NCBI GenBank assembly: GCA_029288115.1
Contig: JARFPV010000487.1
Location: 1 to 5,790, forward strand
Source: Akkermansiaceae bacterium
GTDB taxonomy: Bacteria > Verrucomicrobiota > Verrucomicrobiia > Verrucomicrobiales > Akkermansiaceae
Direction of reading: 5' to 3'
DNA length: 5,790 nucleotides
Of the stretch, positions 1-4,794 are shown piece by piece. The notes below the pieces were generated by a model that saw nothing but the letters and a program-made list of their open reading frames with translations, did not search any database and was not told the DNA's origin. Positions within the stretch are counted from its first letter, which is position 1. The number at the start of each line of letters is the position of its first letter. A program made the translations under genes and the position numbers.

Positions 1-990
1 TTTTTTATGCACACAGGTTTTCCCTTCCTTGGTTACCCAAGTGCCGGATCTTGGATCAATTATGGCTGCGGCTCGGAAAATCCAAACCTTCCCGGTTACG
101 TGATTTTGCAATCCAAGAATGCCAAAACACCCCACGGTGGAGTCAGCCTTTTTGGTAATGGTTTTCTCCCGGCTGATACTCAGGGATCCATCTTTAATAT
201 TTCAGATGACAGAGCTGTTCCGCATATCACGCCTGCCATGCGCAAGGATGAGCAGCGGCGGTCTCTCGATTTTATCCACCAACTTGACCGTAAATTTGCC
301 GATCGCACTGCCGCGCGCGATGCGGTGCACGATTCGATTAAGAATGCCGAGACGGCTTACCTGATGCAACAGGCGGTTCCGGAGCTGACAGATATCAGCA
401 AGGAGACGGCAGCGACCAAGGAACTTTATGGAATCGATAACAAGGATCCCAAGCATGCCGAGTACGCAAGACAGTGCCTGATGGCACGTAGGCTCGTCGA
501 ACGTGGTGTGCGCTTTGTTGAGTTGTCCTGCTGTAGTCATGGCGTTGGTGGTGGTAATAATCCCAACCCGTGGGATCAGCACGGTGACCTCAAGAAAGGT
601 CACACGTTAATGGCGAAGCAGGTTGATCAGCCTATTGCGGCTTTGCTAACAGACTTGAAGCAACGTGGGATGCTCGATGAAACACTTGTCGTGTTCACTG
701 GGGAATTTGGCCGAACGCCGTTCTCACAAGGAAGTAAGGGGAGGGATCACAACCCCTACGGCTTCAGCCTTTGGCTTGCGGGTGGCGGACTGGCAGGTGG
801 TAAGGTTCTAGGTGCTACAGACGAACTGGGTTACAGGGCTGTTGATTCCGTTGCCACCGTTTACGACCTCTGGGCAACCGTCCTGCACCAACTGGGTATC
901 AATCACGAAAAACTGACCTATCGTTGGAGCGGACGCGACATTCGTCTCACCGATGTTCATGGTGACGTGTGGGAAAAACTCCTTGTCTGA
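1..990 (+). CDS. DUF1501 family protein, 5'-truncated by the window edge
   Basis: This is the C-terminal part of a DUF1501 (PF07394) protein, a family related to sulfatases and alkaline phosphatases. In Planctomycetes and Verrucomicrobia it is usually encoded beside large PSD1-type cytochrome/DUF1549-DUF1553 proteins; its exact role is unknown. The frame is open to base 1, so the Met codon at 7 is very likely internal: family members are about 450-480 residues and only about 329 are seen here. Numbering from that Met, recognisable family blocks are [17 protein letters not shown] (14-30), [17 protein letters not shown] (157-173), WDQHGD (189-194), [20 protein letters not shown] (228-247) running into HNPYGF, and the terminal [15 protein letters not shown] (305-319). 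Asp190, His192, Asp247 and His248 are candidate metal or catalytic residues by analogy with the superfamily (inference). A twin-arginine signal, common in this family, would lie in the missing part. The C-terminus is intact and ends at a TGA just before a hairpin terminator. Family assignment is firm; substrate is unknown. Confidence 0.93.
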   Translation, partial: FFMHTGFPFLGYPSAGSWINYGCGSENPNLPGYVILQSKNAKTPHGGVSLFGNGFLPADTQGSIFNISDDRAVPHITPAMRKDEQRRSLDFIHQLDRKFADRTAARDAVHDSIKNAETAYLMQQAVPELTDISKETAATKELYGIDNKDPKHAEYARQCLMARRLVERGVRFVELSCCSHGVGGGNNPNPWDQHGDLKKGHTLMAKQVDQPIAALLTDLKQRGMLDETLVVFTGEFGRTPFSQGSKGRDHNPYGFSLWLAGGGLAGGKVLGATDELGYRAVDSVATVYDLWATVLHQLGINHEKLTYRWSGRDIRLTDVHGDVWEKLLV

Positions 991-1006
991 CGGGTATTAC
1001 ATGCAA

Positions 1007-1035
1007 AAAGCCACCGGATCATCTCCAGTGGCTTT
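1007..1035. terminator. Bidirectional intrinsic terminator between convergent genes
   Basis: An 11-bp stem with one C/A mismatch pairs AAAGCCACCGG (1007-1017) with CCAGTGGCTTT (1025-1035) around a 7-nt loop. On the plus strand it is followed by only a short T-run inside the stem (CTTTACTTA). On the minus strand it ends in TTTTTG (A-run at 1005-1009), so it looks stronger for the minus gene ending at 1072. It lies 16 nt after the DUF1501 stop and 36 nt after the minus-gene stop, where a shared terminator is expected. Confidence 0.75.
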
Positions 1036-1071
1036 ACTTAGAATTCTAGGTGTAGTTGTTACCGTGTGTCC

Positions 1072-1767
1072 CTAGTCGCGCAGAGCTTTGTTGAGATCAC
1101 GCCGGAGTTCTACGACTTCTTTCATAAGACGTTCGCGCTGACTACTTGAGAGATCATCACCAGCTTTGAGTTTCTCTTCATAACTCTCCAACTTGGCGAC
1201 CTTACGGCGGAGGCTTGATGCCTCGAGCGTGCTGAGTCGACCGGTCTTGACTCCGAATGCGATTCTCTGTTCAAAGCGATGTTGGGCTCGATTGACTAGA
1301 GGTGTGCGAGCGTTACCTTCTTCGGGCTCTACGATCGCAGCGTTAATGTCGTCGTTGAGGGTATTGAGCCCTGCGCGAATGGCTTTTTTCTCGGCGGCGT
1401 CCAAGCCATTTTCATCGGCAGCTTTTGCGTCTTTGACGATGGCTGCGTGGCGGGATTTGAACTCGGTTCCATCGTCCACTTTAAGTGCGCCGAGAGCTAA
1501 TAGGCGGACAATACGTTTGTAGGTGTGATTGGTGTAAATGCGTAAGTTTTTATGGCGATGATCTTTTGCATCAGGGTCTTTTTGCCAAGCATGGGCATCT
1601 TTGCGCTCAAGAATAGCTTCTTCTTTATTGGCAATTCTTTCTGCGGCCTTATCTGCACTTTCCTTTCGGTGGCGTTTTCCTTTGGCCCCCCTAGGCGCTG
1701 CGGAAGCTAGTGTAGCGATCGAGCAAAGCACGATGACGCTGGTGATGGTTATTATTGACTGTTTCAT
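1072..1767 (-). CDS. Secreted, highly charged helical protein with a duplicated module; function unknown
   Basis: A 231-residue protein I do not recognise. I start it at the ATG at 1767; the longer frame would need a TTG at 1809 that falls inside a likely -35 element. From this ATG, residues 1-23 form a clear Sec signal peptide (MKQS, hydrophobic core, ASA|AP cleavage). The mature protein is very rich in Lys, Arg, Glu and Asp, and predicted mostly helical. Residues 25-72 are a basic, low-complexity stretch (GAKGKRHRKE onwards). Two related segments follow at about 85-145 and 164-229. Each starts R-I/F-x3-L/I-A-x-G, is followed by a helix, and closes with a similar helix (DAAEKKAIRAGLNTLNDDIN versus SSSQRERLMKEVVELRRDLN), suggesting an internal duplication. 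No enzyme motif or cysteine pair is visible. It has its own candidate promoter, so it is probably monocistronic, and shares the hairpin at 1007-1035. A periplasmic or envelope-binding role is only a guess. Confidence 0.85.
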   Translation of the reverse strand: MKQSIITITSVIVLCSIATLASAAPRGAKGKRHRKESADKAAERIANKEEAILERKDAHAWQKDPDAKDHRHKNLRIYTNHTYKRIVRLLALGALKVDDGTEFKSRHAAIVKDAKAADENGLDAAEKKAIRAGLNTLNDDINAAIVEPEEGNARTPLVNRAQHRFEQRIAFGVKTGRLSTLEASSLRRKVAKLESYEEKLKAGDDLSSSQRERLMKEVVELRRDLNKALRD

Positions 1768-1781
1768 AGTGGCGTCTGTTG

Positions 1782-1809
1782 AGTATACAGTGAAACACGC
1801 GGACTGCAA
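1782..1809 (-). promoter_or_regulatory. Candidate sigma-70 type promoter for the gene at 1767-1072
   Basis: Read on the minus strand, TTGCAG (1809-1804) and TATACT (1787-1782) are separated by 16 nt. The -10 differs from TATAAT at one base; the -35 matches only TTG well. Transcription would start near 1775, giving a leader of about 8 nt before the ATG, which fits the absence of a Shine-Dalgarno sequence (ACGCCACT precedes the ATG). Pattern match only. Confidence 0.45.
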
Positions 1810-1934
1810 GATGGTTGTAGAATAGTGGCAATTAGTTGACGTATCGTTATCAAATCAGCGGTCGGGGGGAGGTGTTGATGAGAAAAATATAATTTAATAA
1901 CCGTCAATTTCTGAAAGTGAGACTGAGGGGTGCA

Positions 1935-2381
1935 TTACCATGCCTTACCCGCAAGGTATTTCCAGTCCCCTTTGTAGCGCTTGAAGCGGGCCCGCTCATG
2001 GAGCTCCTGGGCTTCGCCATCGACGTAGCACCGGGCAGTGAATTCCACCTTGCCGAGCTTGTCGCTTTTTCCTCCCTTCACAACCTGATCAATGGTGAGG
2101 AAATACCAGTTGATGTCATGGATCGTTTTGTCCAGTTCCTCTTTAAGGCCGGGCTCACGCGTGTCAGGATGGGTGGTCTCAACCAAGTAGTCGGTCAGTC
2201 GGAAAAAGTAGGCGGAGTAGCGCGATCGCATCAGTTCCTCGGCGGTTTTTGCCTTGGCCTTGTGGTGGTGCAGGGGCATGCAGCAAATGTAGTAGCTGTC
2301 CATGCTCTTACACGGGCACAGCGATTCCGCACGGGTTCTTTCCGGCGAGTCGGCTTCTTGGTCAAGATCAGGTGTGTCCAT
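1935..2381 (-). CDS. ychJ: YchJ-family (UPF0225) protein with N-terminal SEC-C zinc knuckle
   Basis: A 148-residue cytoplasmic protein of the YchJ/UPF0225 family, whose biochemical role is not established. The core YchJ domain is an NTF2-like fold and the SEC-C motif binds zinc. Here a 20-residue acidic N-terminal extension precedes LCPCKSMDSYYICC (21-34), with Cys22, Cys24, Cys33 and Cys34 as presumed zinc ligands; the usual glycine after CxC is replaced by lysine. The family hallmark EELMRSRYSAY (48-58) and DYLVETTHP (64-72) follow, then the beta-rich part (NWYFLTIDQV; VEFTARCYVDG; HERARFKRYKGDWKYLAG). The protein stops right after that, so it lacks the second, C-terminal SEC-C motif present in E. 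coli YchJ. No signal peptide. The ATG lies 6 nt after the stop of the upstream gene (2388), so the two are almost certainly co-transcribed. No terminator is apparent after it. Family call is secure, though many relatives are annotated only as UPF0225. Confidence 0.92.
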   Translation of the reverse strand: MDTPDLDQEADSPERTRAESLCPCKSMDSYYICCMPLHHHKAKAKTAEELMRSRYSAYFFRLTDYLVETTHPDTREPGLKEELDKTIHDINWYFLTIDQVVKGGKSDKLGKVEFTARCYVDGEAQELHERARFKRYKGDWKYLAGKAW

Positions 2382-2387
2382 CGCGTT

Positions 2388-3026
2388 CTATTTATCACCT
2401 GGCTTCACCATTTCAATCACGGCTTTTTTTACAGGGCCATCGGGGAGGGTCTTGAGCATGTATTGAAGATAGGAATAGGTGTTTTTTAACTCTGCTTTGA
2501 GTGGGGCGGATTGTTCCCGGATGTATTCCATGTCCTTACCAAACTCCTTCACTCCGGCATCAATCCTGGCGTTGATGGTCTTGAGATAATCGGTTTCAAA
2601 TTTCTTACCATTACCTTTTGGTTGAGCGCTGAGTGATGTCACATGTTTGGCGAGAAACATCTCGATCCATGCGTCATTGCGCGCGCTCATGTGATTCCAC
2701 ATTGTGCCGCCTCCGCTTTCCATGGCACGTGCCTGTAGTTTGAGGTCTTGCCACGTGTTGAGTAGTTCACGCCACTCGTTGAGCCGTTGCACCGCTTGAA
2801 TGGATGTTTTGCCTAACACGTAATCGGTCTCAACCCGTTTTGCGCTAGCCCAAAGTCTGGCGGCATGGTTTTCGCCAGCTTCGCTTCTGTTTCCCAATTT
2901 CTCTGCGAGCTGCTCAGGCGTGTGTTTTAAGACTTCGCTGATACTCATCGGTTTTTCCTCTGCATGCGAATTGGTTACGAATGCGCATAGCATCAGAATT
3001 GTCCATAGGTAGATTGTATTTTTCAT
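2388..3026 (-). CDS. Secreted alpha-helical protein of unknown function, first gene of the operon with ychJ
   Basis: A 212-residue protein I do not recognise. Residues 1-22 are a Sec signal peptide (MKNTIYLWTILMLCAF core, cleavage near NSHA|EEKP). The rest is predicted helical: a segment with HTPEQLAEKLG (35-45), long amphipathic helices around 55-105 with several tryptophans (W59, W85, W92, W110, W120), a Gly-rich break (SGGG, 104-107), and charged helices to the end. The mature part has no cysteines, repeats or catalytic motif, so a soluble periplasmic role is likely. The start is fixed by a TAG stop two codons upstream. A weak GGA lies about 6 nt before the ATG, and a five-codon frame (MDRL plus TGA, 3037-3023) overlaps the start as ATGA. 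A weak promoter-like pair on the minus strand (ATGACT 3124-3119, 18 nt, TATATG 3100-3095) would give a 60-nt leader; I give this low weight. Confidence 0.85.
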   Translation of the reverse strand: MKNTIYLWTILMLCAFVTNSHAEEKPMSISEVLKHTPEQLAEKLGNRSEAGENHAARLWASAKRVETDYVLGKTSIQAVQRLNEWRELLNTWQDLKLQARAMESGGGTMWNHMSARNDAWIEMFLAKHVTSLSAQPKGNGKKFETDYLKTINARIDAGVKEFGKDMEYIREQSAPLKAELKNTYSYLQYMLKTLPDGPVKKAVIEMVKPGDK

Positions 3027-3109
3027 AGTCTATCCATGATCATTGACCCCAGAAGCATCAAGAAAAAATTACGTGCCATTGGGTTTCATCTGCACATATA
3101 CCTGGTCGC

Positions 3110-3144
3110 AACACGGATAGTCATCGGTAATCTATCCTCGTGTT
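3110..3144. repeat. Imperfect inverted repeat / hairpin with a competing third arm
   Basis: AACACGGATAG (3110-3120) pairs with CTATCC (3132-3137) and, after a 2-nt bulge (TC), GTGTT (3140-3144), leaving an 11-nt loop. CTATC (3132-3136) can instead pair with GATAG at 3146-3150, so the two hairpins are mutually exclusive. No T-run follows, so it is not a standard terminator. Confidence 0.4.
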
Positions 3145-3182
3145 AGATAGTGTGGGTGTTTATCCGCAGAGTTTAACGATTT

Positions 3183-3198
3183 TGTTTGATGTCAAACA
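3183..3198. promoter_or_regulatory. 16-bp palindrome, candidate operator
   Basis: TGTTTGA and TCAAACA form perfect 7-bp arms around a central TG. The size and symmetry suit a dimeric helix-turn-helix regulator. It lies about 120 nt upstream of the candidate -35 of the PEP-CTERM gene and about 160 nt upstream of the divergent minus gene, so it could serve either. I cannot assign a regulator family. Confidence 0.4.
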
Positions 3199-3257
3199 GT
3201 TAGGAGATGTTGAAATTTTTCGAGGACATCCAATTTCAATTTTCTGATACGATTGAC

Positions 3258-3276
3258 CCTGTGCAAACCTGTGCAA
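3258..3276 (+). repeat. Tandem direct repeat CCTGTGCAA x2, 10-nt period
   Basis: CCTGTGCAA occurs at 3258-3266 and 3268-3276, one base apart, so both copies face the same side of the helix. A weaker copy, CCTGTGTTG, follows at 3291-3299. They lie 20-60 nt upstream of the candidate -35 at 3317, a typical place for activator binding to direct repeats. The repeat is seen directly; the regulatory role is inferred. Confidence 0.45.
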
Positions 3277-3316
3277 TTTCTGGTGTTCGTCCTGTGTTGT
3301 TAAGTTCTGCTAGAGG

Positions 3317-3346
3317 TTAACCAAGTGGATTATATTGAAGTAAAAT
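3317..3346 (+). promoter_or_regulatory. Candidate promoter of the PEP-CTERM gene
   Basis: TTAACC (3317-3322) and TAAAAT (3341-3346) are separated by 18 nt; the -35 matches TTGACA at 4 of 6 bases and the -10 matches TATAAT at 5 of 6. TATATT at 3331-3336 is an alternative -10 but lacks a well-placed -35. With the favoured pair, transcription would begin near 3353, exactly where the leader hairpin starts. Confidence 0.4.
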
Positions 3347-3352
3347 AGATAG

Positions 3353-3383
3353 ATAAGCATTATGCTCGTCGTGATGAGCTTAT
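3353..3383 (+). other. Hairpin at the presumed 5' end of the PEP-CTERM mRNA
   Basis: ATAAGC (3353-3358) can pair with GCTTAT (3378-3383). An alternative, more compact stem pairs GCTCGT (3364-3369) with ATGAGC (3374-3379) through one G-U pair and a 4-nt loop. Either would put a structure at or near the 5' end of the transcript, which can protect mRNA from decay. It ends 43 nt before the ATG, so it does not cover the start. Confidence 0.35.
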
Positions 3384-3426
3384 TGGTTCATCGCGCAAAC
3401 CCTTATTGATAACTCACACCCTACCC

Positions 3427-3996
3427 ATGATGAAAAAAATACTTTGTTTACTCATTGTTACGGCCTTGCCTGTCGCAGCACAGCAAGCGGCAACCATTAC
3501 CGGGGATAATTACCAGGCCCAAGGATCTGTGGATGGTTTCTCGTTTGGGCCCCATAATTTTGTAGCCGATTCAATTGAGAAAGATCTAGTTTCCAGTTTT
3601 TCACTCAAATGGGTGGATGAAGATAGTTTTGATGTCTTCGTGGAAGGCCCGGGAGCTGATTTTGATTTTTTTCTTACCTTGTCGGGGCTTGATTTTAATA
3701 ATGGATCAGGGCAGAGGGTTGATATTGTTAATGCATTTTTCAATGAAAACGACAGTGACTATTCGACCTTTTTTGCAAGTCCAGGCAACCCTTCTGGGGC
3801 ACCGCGTCCTGTGGATCCGATAGTGACTTCTGCGTTGGACAGCGTCACTGTCAATTTTGGAGCTGGCTGGACAGATCAATTATCAAATGATTTCCCTACT
3901 CTTCGTTTTGATGTGCAGGTTGTGCCGGAATCAACGACATTCATGATGTCTCTGATGGGAATGTGCGCTGTTGTGTTTCTTCGCCAGCGTAAGTAG
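3427..3996 (+). CDS. PEP-CTERM sorting-domain protein, small secreted
   Basis: A 189-residue exported protein with both ends diagnostic. Residues 1-18 are a Sec signal peptide (MMKKILCLLIVTALPVAA|QQ). The C-terminus is a PEP-CTERM sorting tail: Val166-Pro167-Glu168-Ser169, then a hydrophobic segment (171-185, TFMMSLMGMCAVVFL) and a basic end, RQRK. Such tails are recognised, cleaved and released or anchored by exosortases in species making extracellular polysaccharide; no exosortase gene is in this window. The tail reads VPES where the common form is VPEP. The mature region (19-165) is acidic, rich in Asp, Phe, Ser and Gly, and looks beta-sandwich-like, with no catalytic motif. ATG at 3427 and 3430 are both possible starts; the frame also extends to a TTG at 3406, which I reject because it would put polar residues before the signal peptide. 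No Shine-Dalgarno is present (CACACCCTACCC precedes the ATG). Confidence 0.9.
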   Translation: MMKKILCLLIVTALPVAAQQAATITGDNYQAQGSVDGFSFGPHNFVADSIEKDLVSSFSLKWVDEDSFDVFVEGPGADFDFFLTLSGLDFNNGSGQRVDIVNAFFNENDSDYSTFFASPGNPSGAPRPVDPIVTSALDSVTVNFGAGWTDQLSNDFPTLRFDVQVVPESTTFMMSLMGMCAVVFLRQRK

Positions 3997-4039
3997 CCGA
4001 GCTACTATGAATCAACAGCACGGGCTAAAAAATCCGTGC
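3992..4039 (+). other. Two small hairpins after the PEP-CTERM gene
   Basis: The first, AGTAGC-CGA-GCTACT (3992-3997 with 4001-4006), includes the TAG stop codon. The second pairs GCACGGG (4018-4024) with TCCGTGC (4033-4039; one G-U pair) around CTAAAAAA. Neither is followed by a T-run, so an intrinsic terminator is not proven. They may instead limit read-through, stabilise the 3' end, or shape the leader of the next gene, which starts at 4075. Confidence 0.4.
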
Positions 4040-4074
4040 CGAGTCGCGCAATTCGTGGTTAATCTCTCCGCGAC

Positions 4075-4734
4075 ATGAGAACACTCGCTATCGGAGACAT
4101 TCACGGCTGCCTCGCACCACTCAAGCAGCTCTGGGAAATCATCGACCCCCAGCCAGAGGATCAAATCATTTTTATGGGCGACTACGTCGACCGGGGACCG
4201 GAGTGTAAAGGTGTGATTGATTTCCTTATCGGCCTGCAGCAGCAGGGATTGAATATCACGTTTCTGTCGGGGAACCATGAGGAAAAATTTTTCCTCTCGG
4301 AAATGGACCTCACCGACCGGGACCACTGGCTCAGAGTGTGGGGAGGCCCTGAGACTCTGGAGTCGTATGGCCCAGGTGGTTTCGATGACATTCCTGCCGA
4401 GCACTGGGAGTTTCTAAGAAAATGCCGACCTTATCTGGAAACCGATACCCACATCTTCGTGCACGCAAACCTCGAACACGATGTGCCACTCGACCAGCAA
4501 CTTCCGTTCACCATCGTGCACAAGAAGTTTGGTGAGCCCAAACCACACATGTCCGGCAAGGTCATGATCTGTGGCCATACCGCGCAGAAATCCCACGTCC
4601 CGGCCAACCTGGGGCACGCAGTGTGCATCGATACCGATGTAGGACGCGGTGGTTACCTAACATGTTTGCATGTGGAGACCGGGAATTACTGGCAGACGAA
4701 CTTCGACGGCGAAGTGAGGGAGGATCAGATTTAA
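4075..4734 (+). CDS. PPP-family metallophosphoesterase (serine/threonine protein phosphatase or ApaH-like)
   Basis: A complete 219-residue cytoplasmic phosphoesterase of the calcineurin-like PPP superfamily. The signature motifs are in order: GDIHG (7-11), GDYVDRG (35-41), GNHE (66-69), FVHANL (128-133) and CGHTAQKS (166-173). The dimetal ligands Asp8, His10, Asp36, Asn67, His130 and His168 are all kept, as are Arg40 and the His68 acid, so the enzyme should be active. Size and motifs match small bacterial PrpA/PrpB-like protein phosphatases; diadenosine-tetraphosphate hydrolases (ApaH) and other phosphodiesterases are close relatives, so the substrate is unresolved. It has no signal peptide or membrane segment. 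The ATG is preceded by CTCTCCGCGAC, with no Shine-Dalgarno. A 23-codon frame (4007-4078) ends in a TGA that overlaps this ATG. The gene follows the PEP-CTERM gene by 78 nt and precedes the amidohydrolase by 60 nt, same strand, so a loose operon is possible. Confidence 0.95.
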   Translation: MRTLAIGDIHGCLAPLKQLWEIIDPQPEDQIIFMGDYVDRGPECKGVIDFLIGLQQQGLNITFLSGNHEEKFFLSEMDLTDRDHWLRVWGGPETLESYGPGGFDDIPAEHWEFLRKCRPYLETDTHIFVHANLEHDVPLDQQLPFTIVHKKFGEPKPHMSGKVMICGHTAQKSHVPANLGHAVCIDTDVGRGGYLTCLHVETGNYWQTNFDGEVREDQI

Positions 4735-4794
4735 TTGAAGTTTGGCCGACTGTGGATGTTGCCGCCGAGAGCGTGGCATGCTAAACCCTAGTTG

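Larger units (their letters stand above)
3027..3426. other. 400-nt divergent intergenic region
   Basis: This gap separates the divergent genes starting at 3026 (minus) and 3427 (plus). It holds an imperfect hairpin (3110-3144), a 16-bp palindrome (3183-3198), an 8-bp inverted repeat (3210-3239), a 10-nt-period direct repeat (3258-3276), a promoter-like pair (3317-3346) and a hairpin in the presumed 5' leader (3353-3383). Two short plus-strand ATG frames cross it (3036-3146, 36 codons; 3207-3320, 37 codons). I cannot show that either is translated. No sigma-54 -24/-12 element or riboswitch of a family I know is visible. Confidence 0.6.

Noticed and set aside
7..9. ATG at 7 as the true DUF1501 start
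   Set aside because: The frame is open to base 1, the first residues already align with the middle of the family, and the product would be over 100 residues too short.
202..603. 133-codon minus-strand open frame
   Set aside because: Antisense to the conserved DUF1501 coding region, with no recognisable domain.
1768..1809. N-terminal extension of the 1072-1767 gene to TTG at 1809
   Set aside because: It would bury the signal peptide behind 14 residues and start inside the likely -35 element.
1917..2489. 190-codon plus-strand open frame
   Set aside because: It lies antisense to the YchJ gene and part of the next gene; the minus-strand frame has clear family motifs, this one has none.
3061..3078. 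Minus-strand TGGCACG resembling a sigma-54 -24 element upstream of 3026
   Set aside because: The expected TTGC five bases after TGGCAC is replaced by TTTT, so the essential -12 GC is missing.
3258..3299. CRISPR-like repeat
   Set aside because: The repeats are 9 nt and one base apart, with no spacers; this is a binding-site pattern, not an array.
4012..4404. 130-codon minus-strand open frame
   Set aside because: Antisense to the PPP phosphatase motifs GDIHG, GDYVDRG and GNHE, which establish the plus strand as coding.
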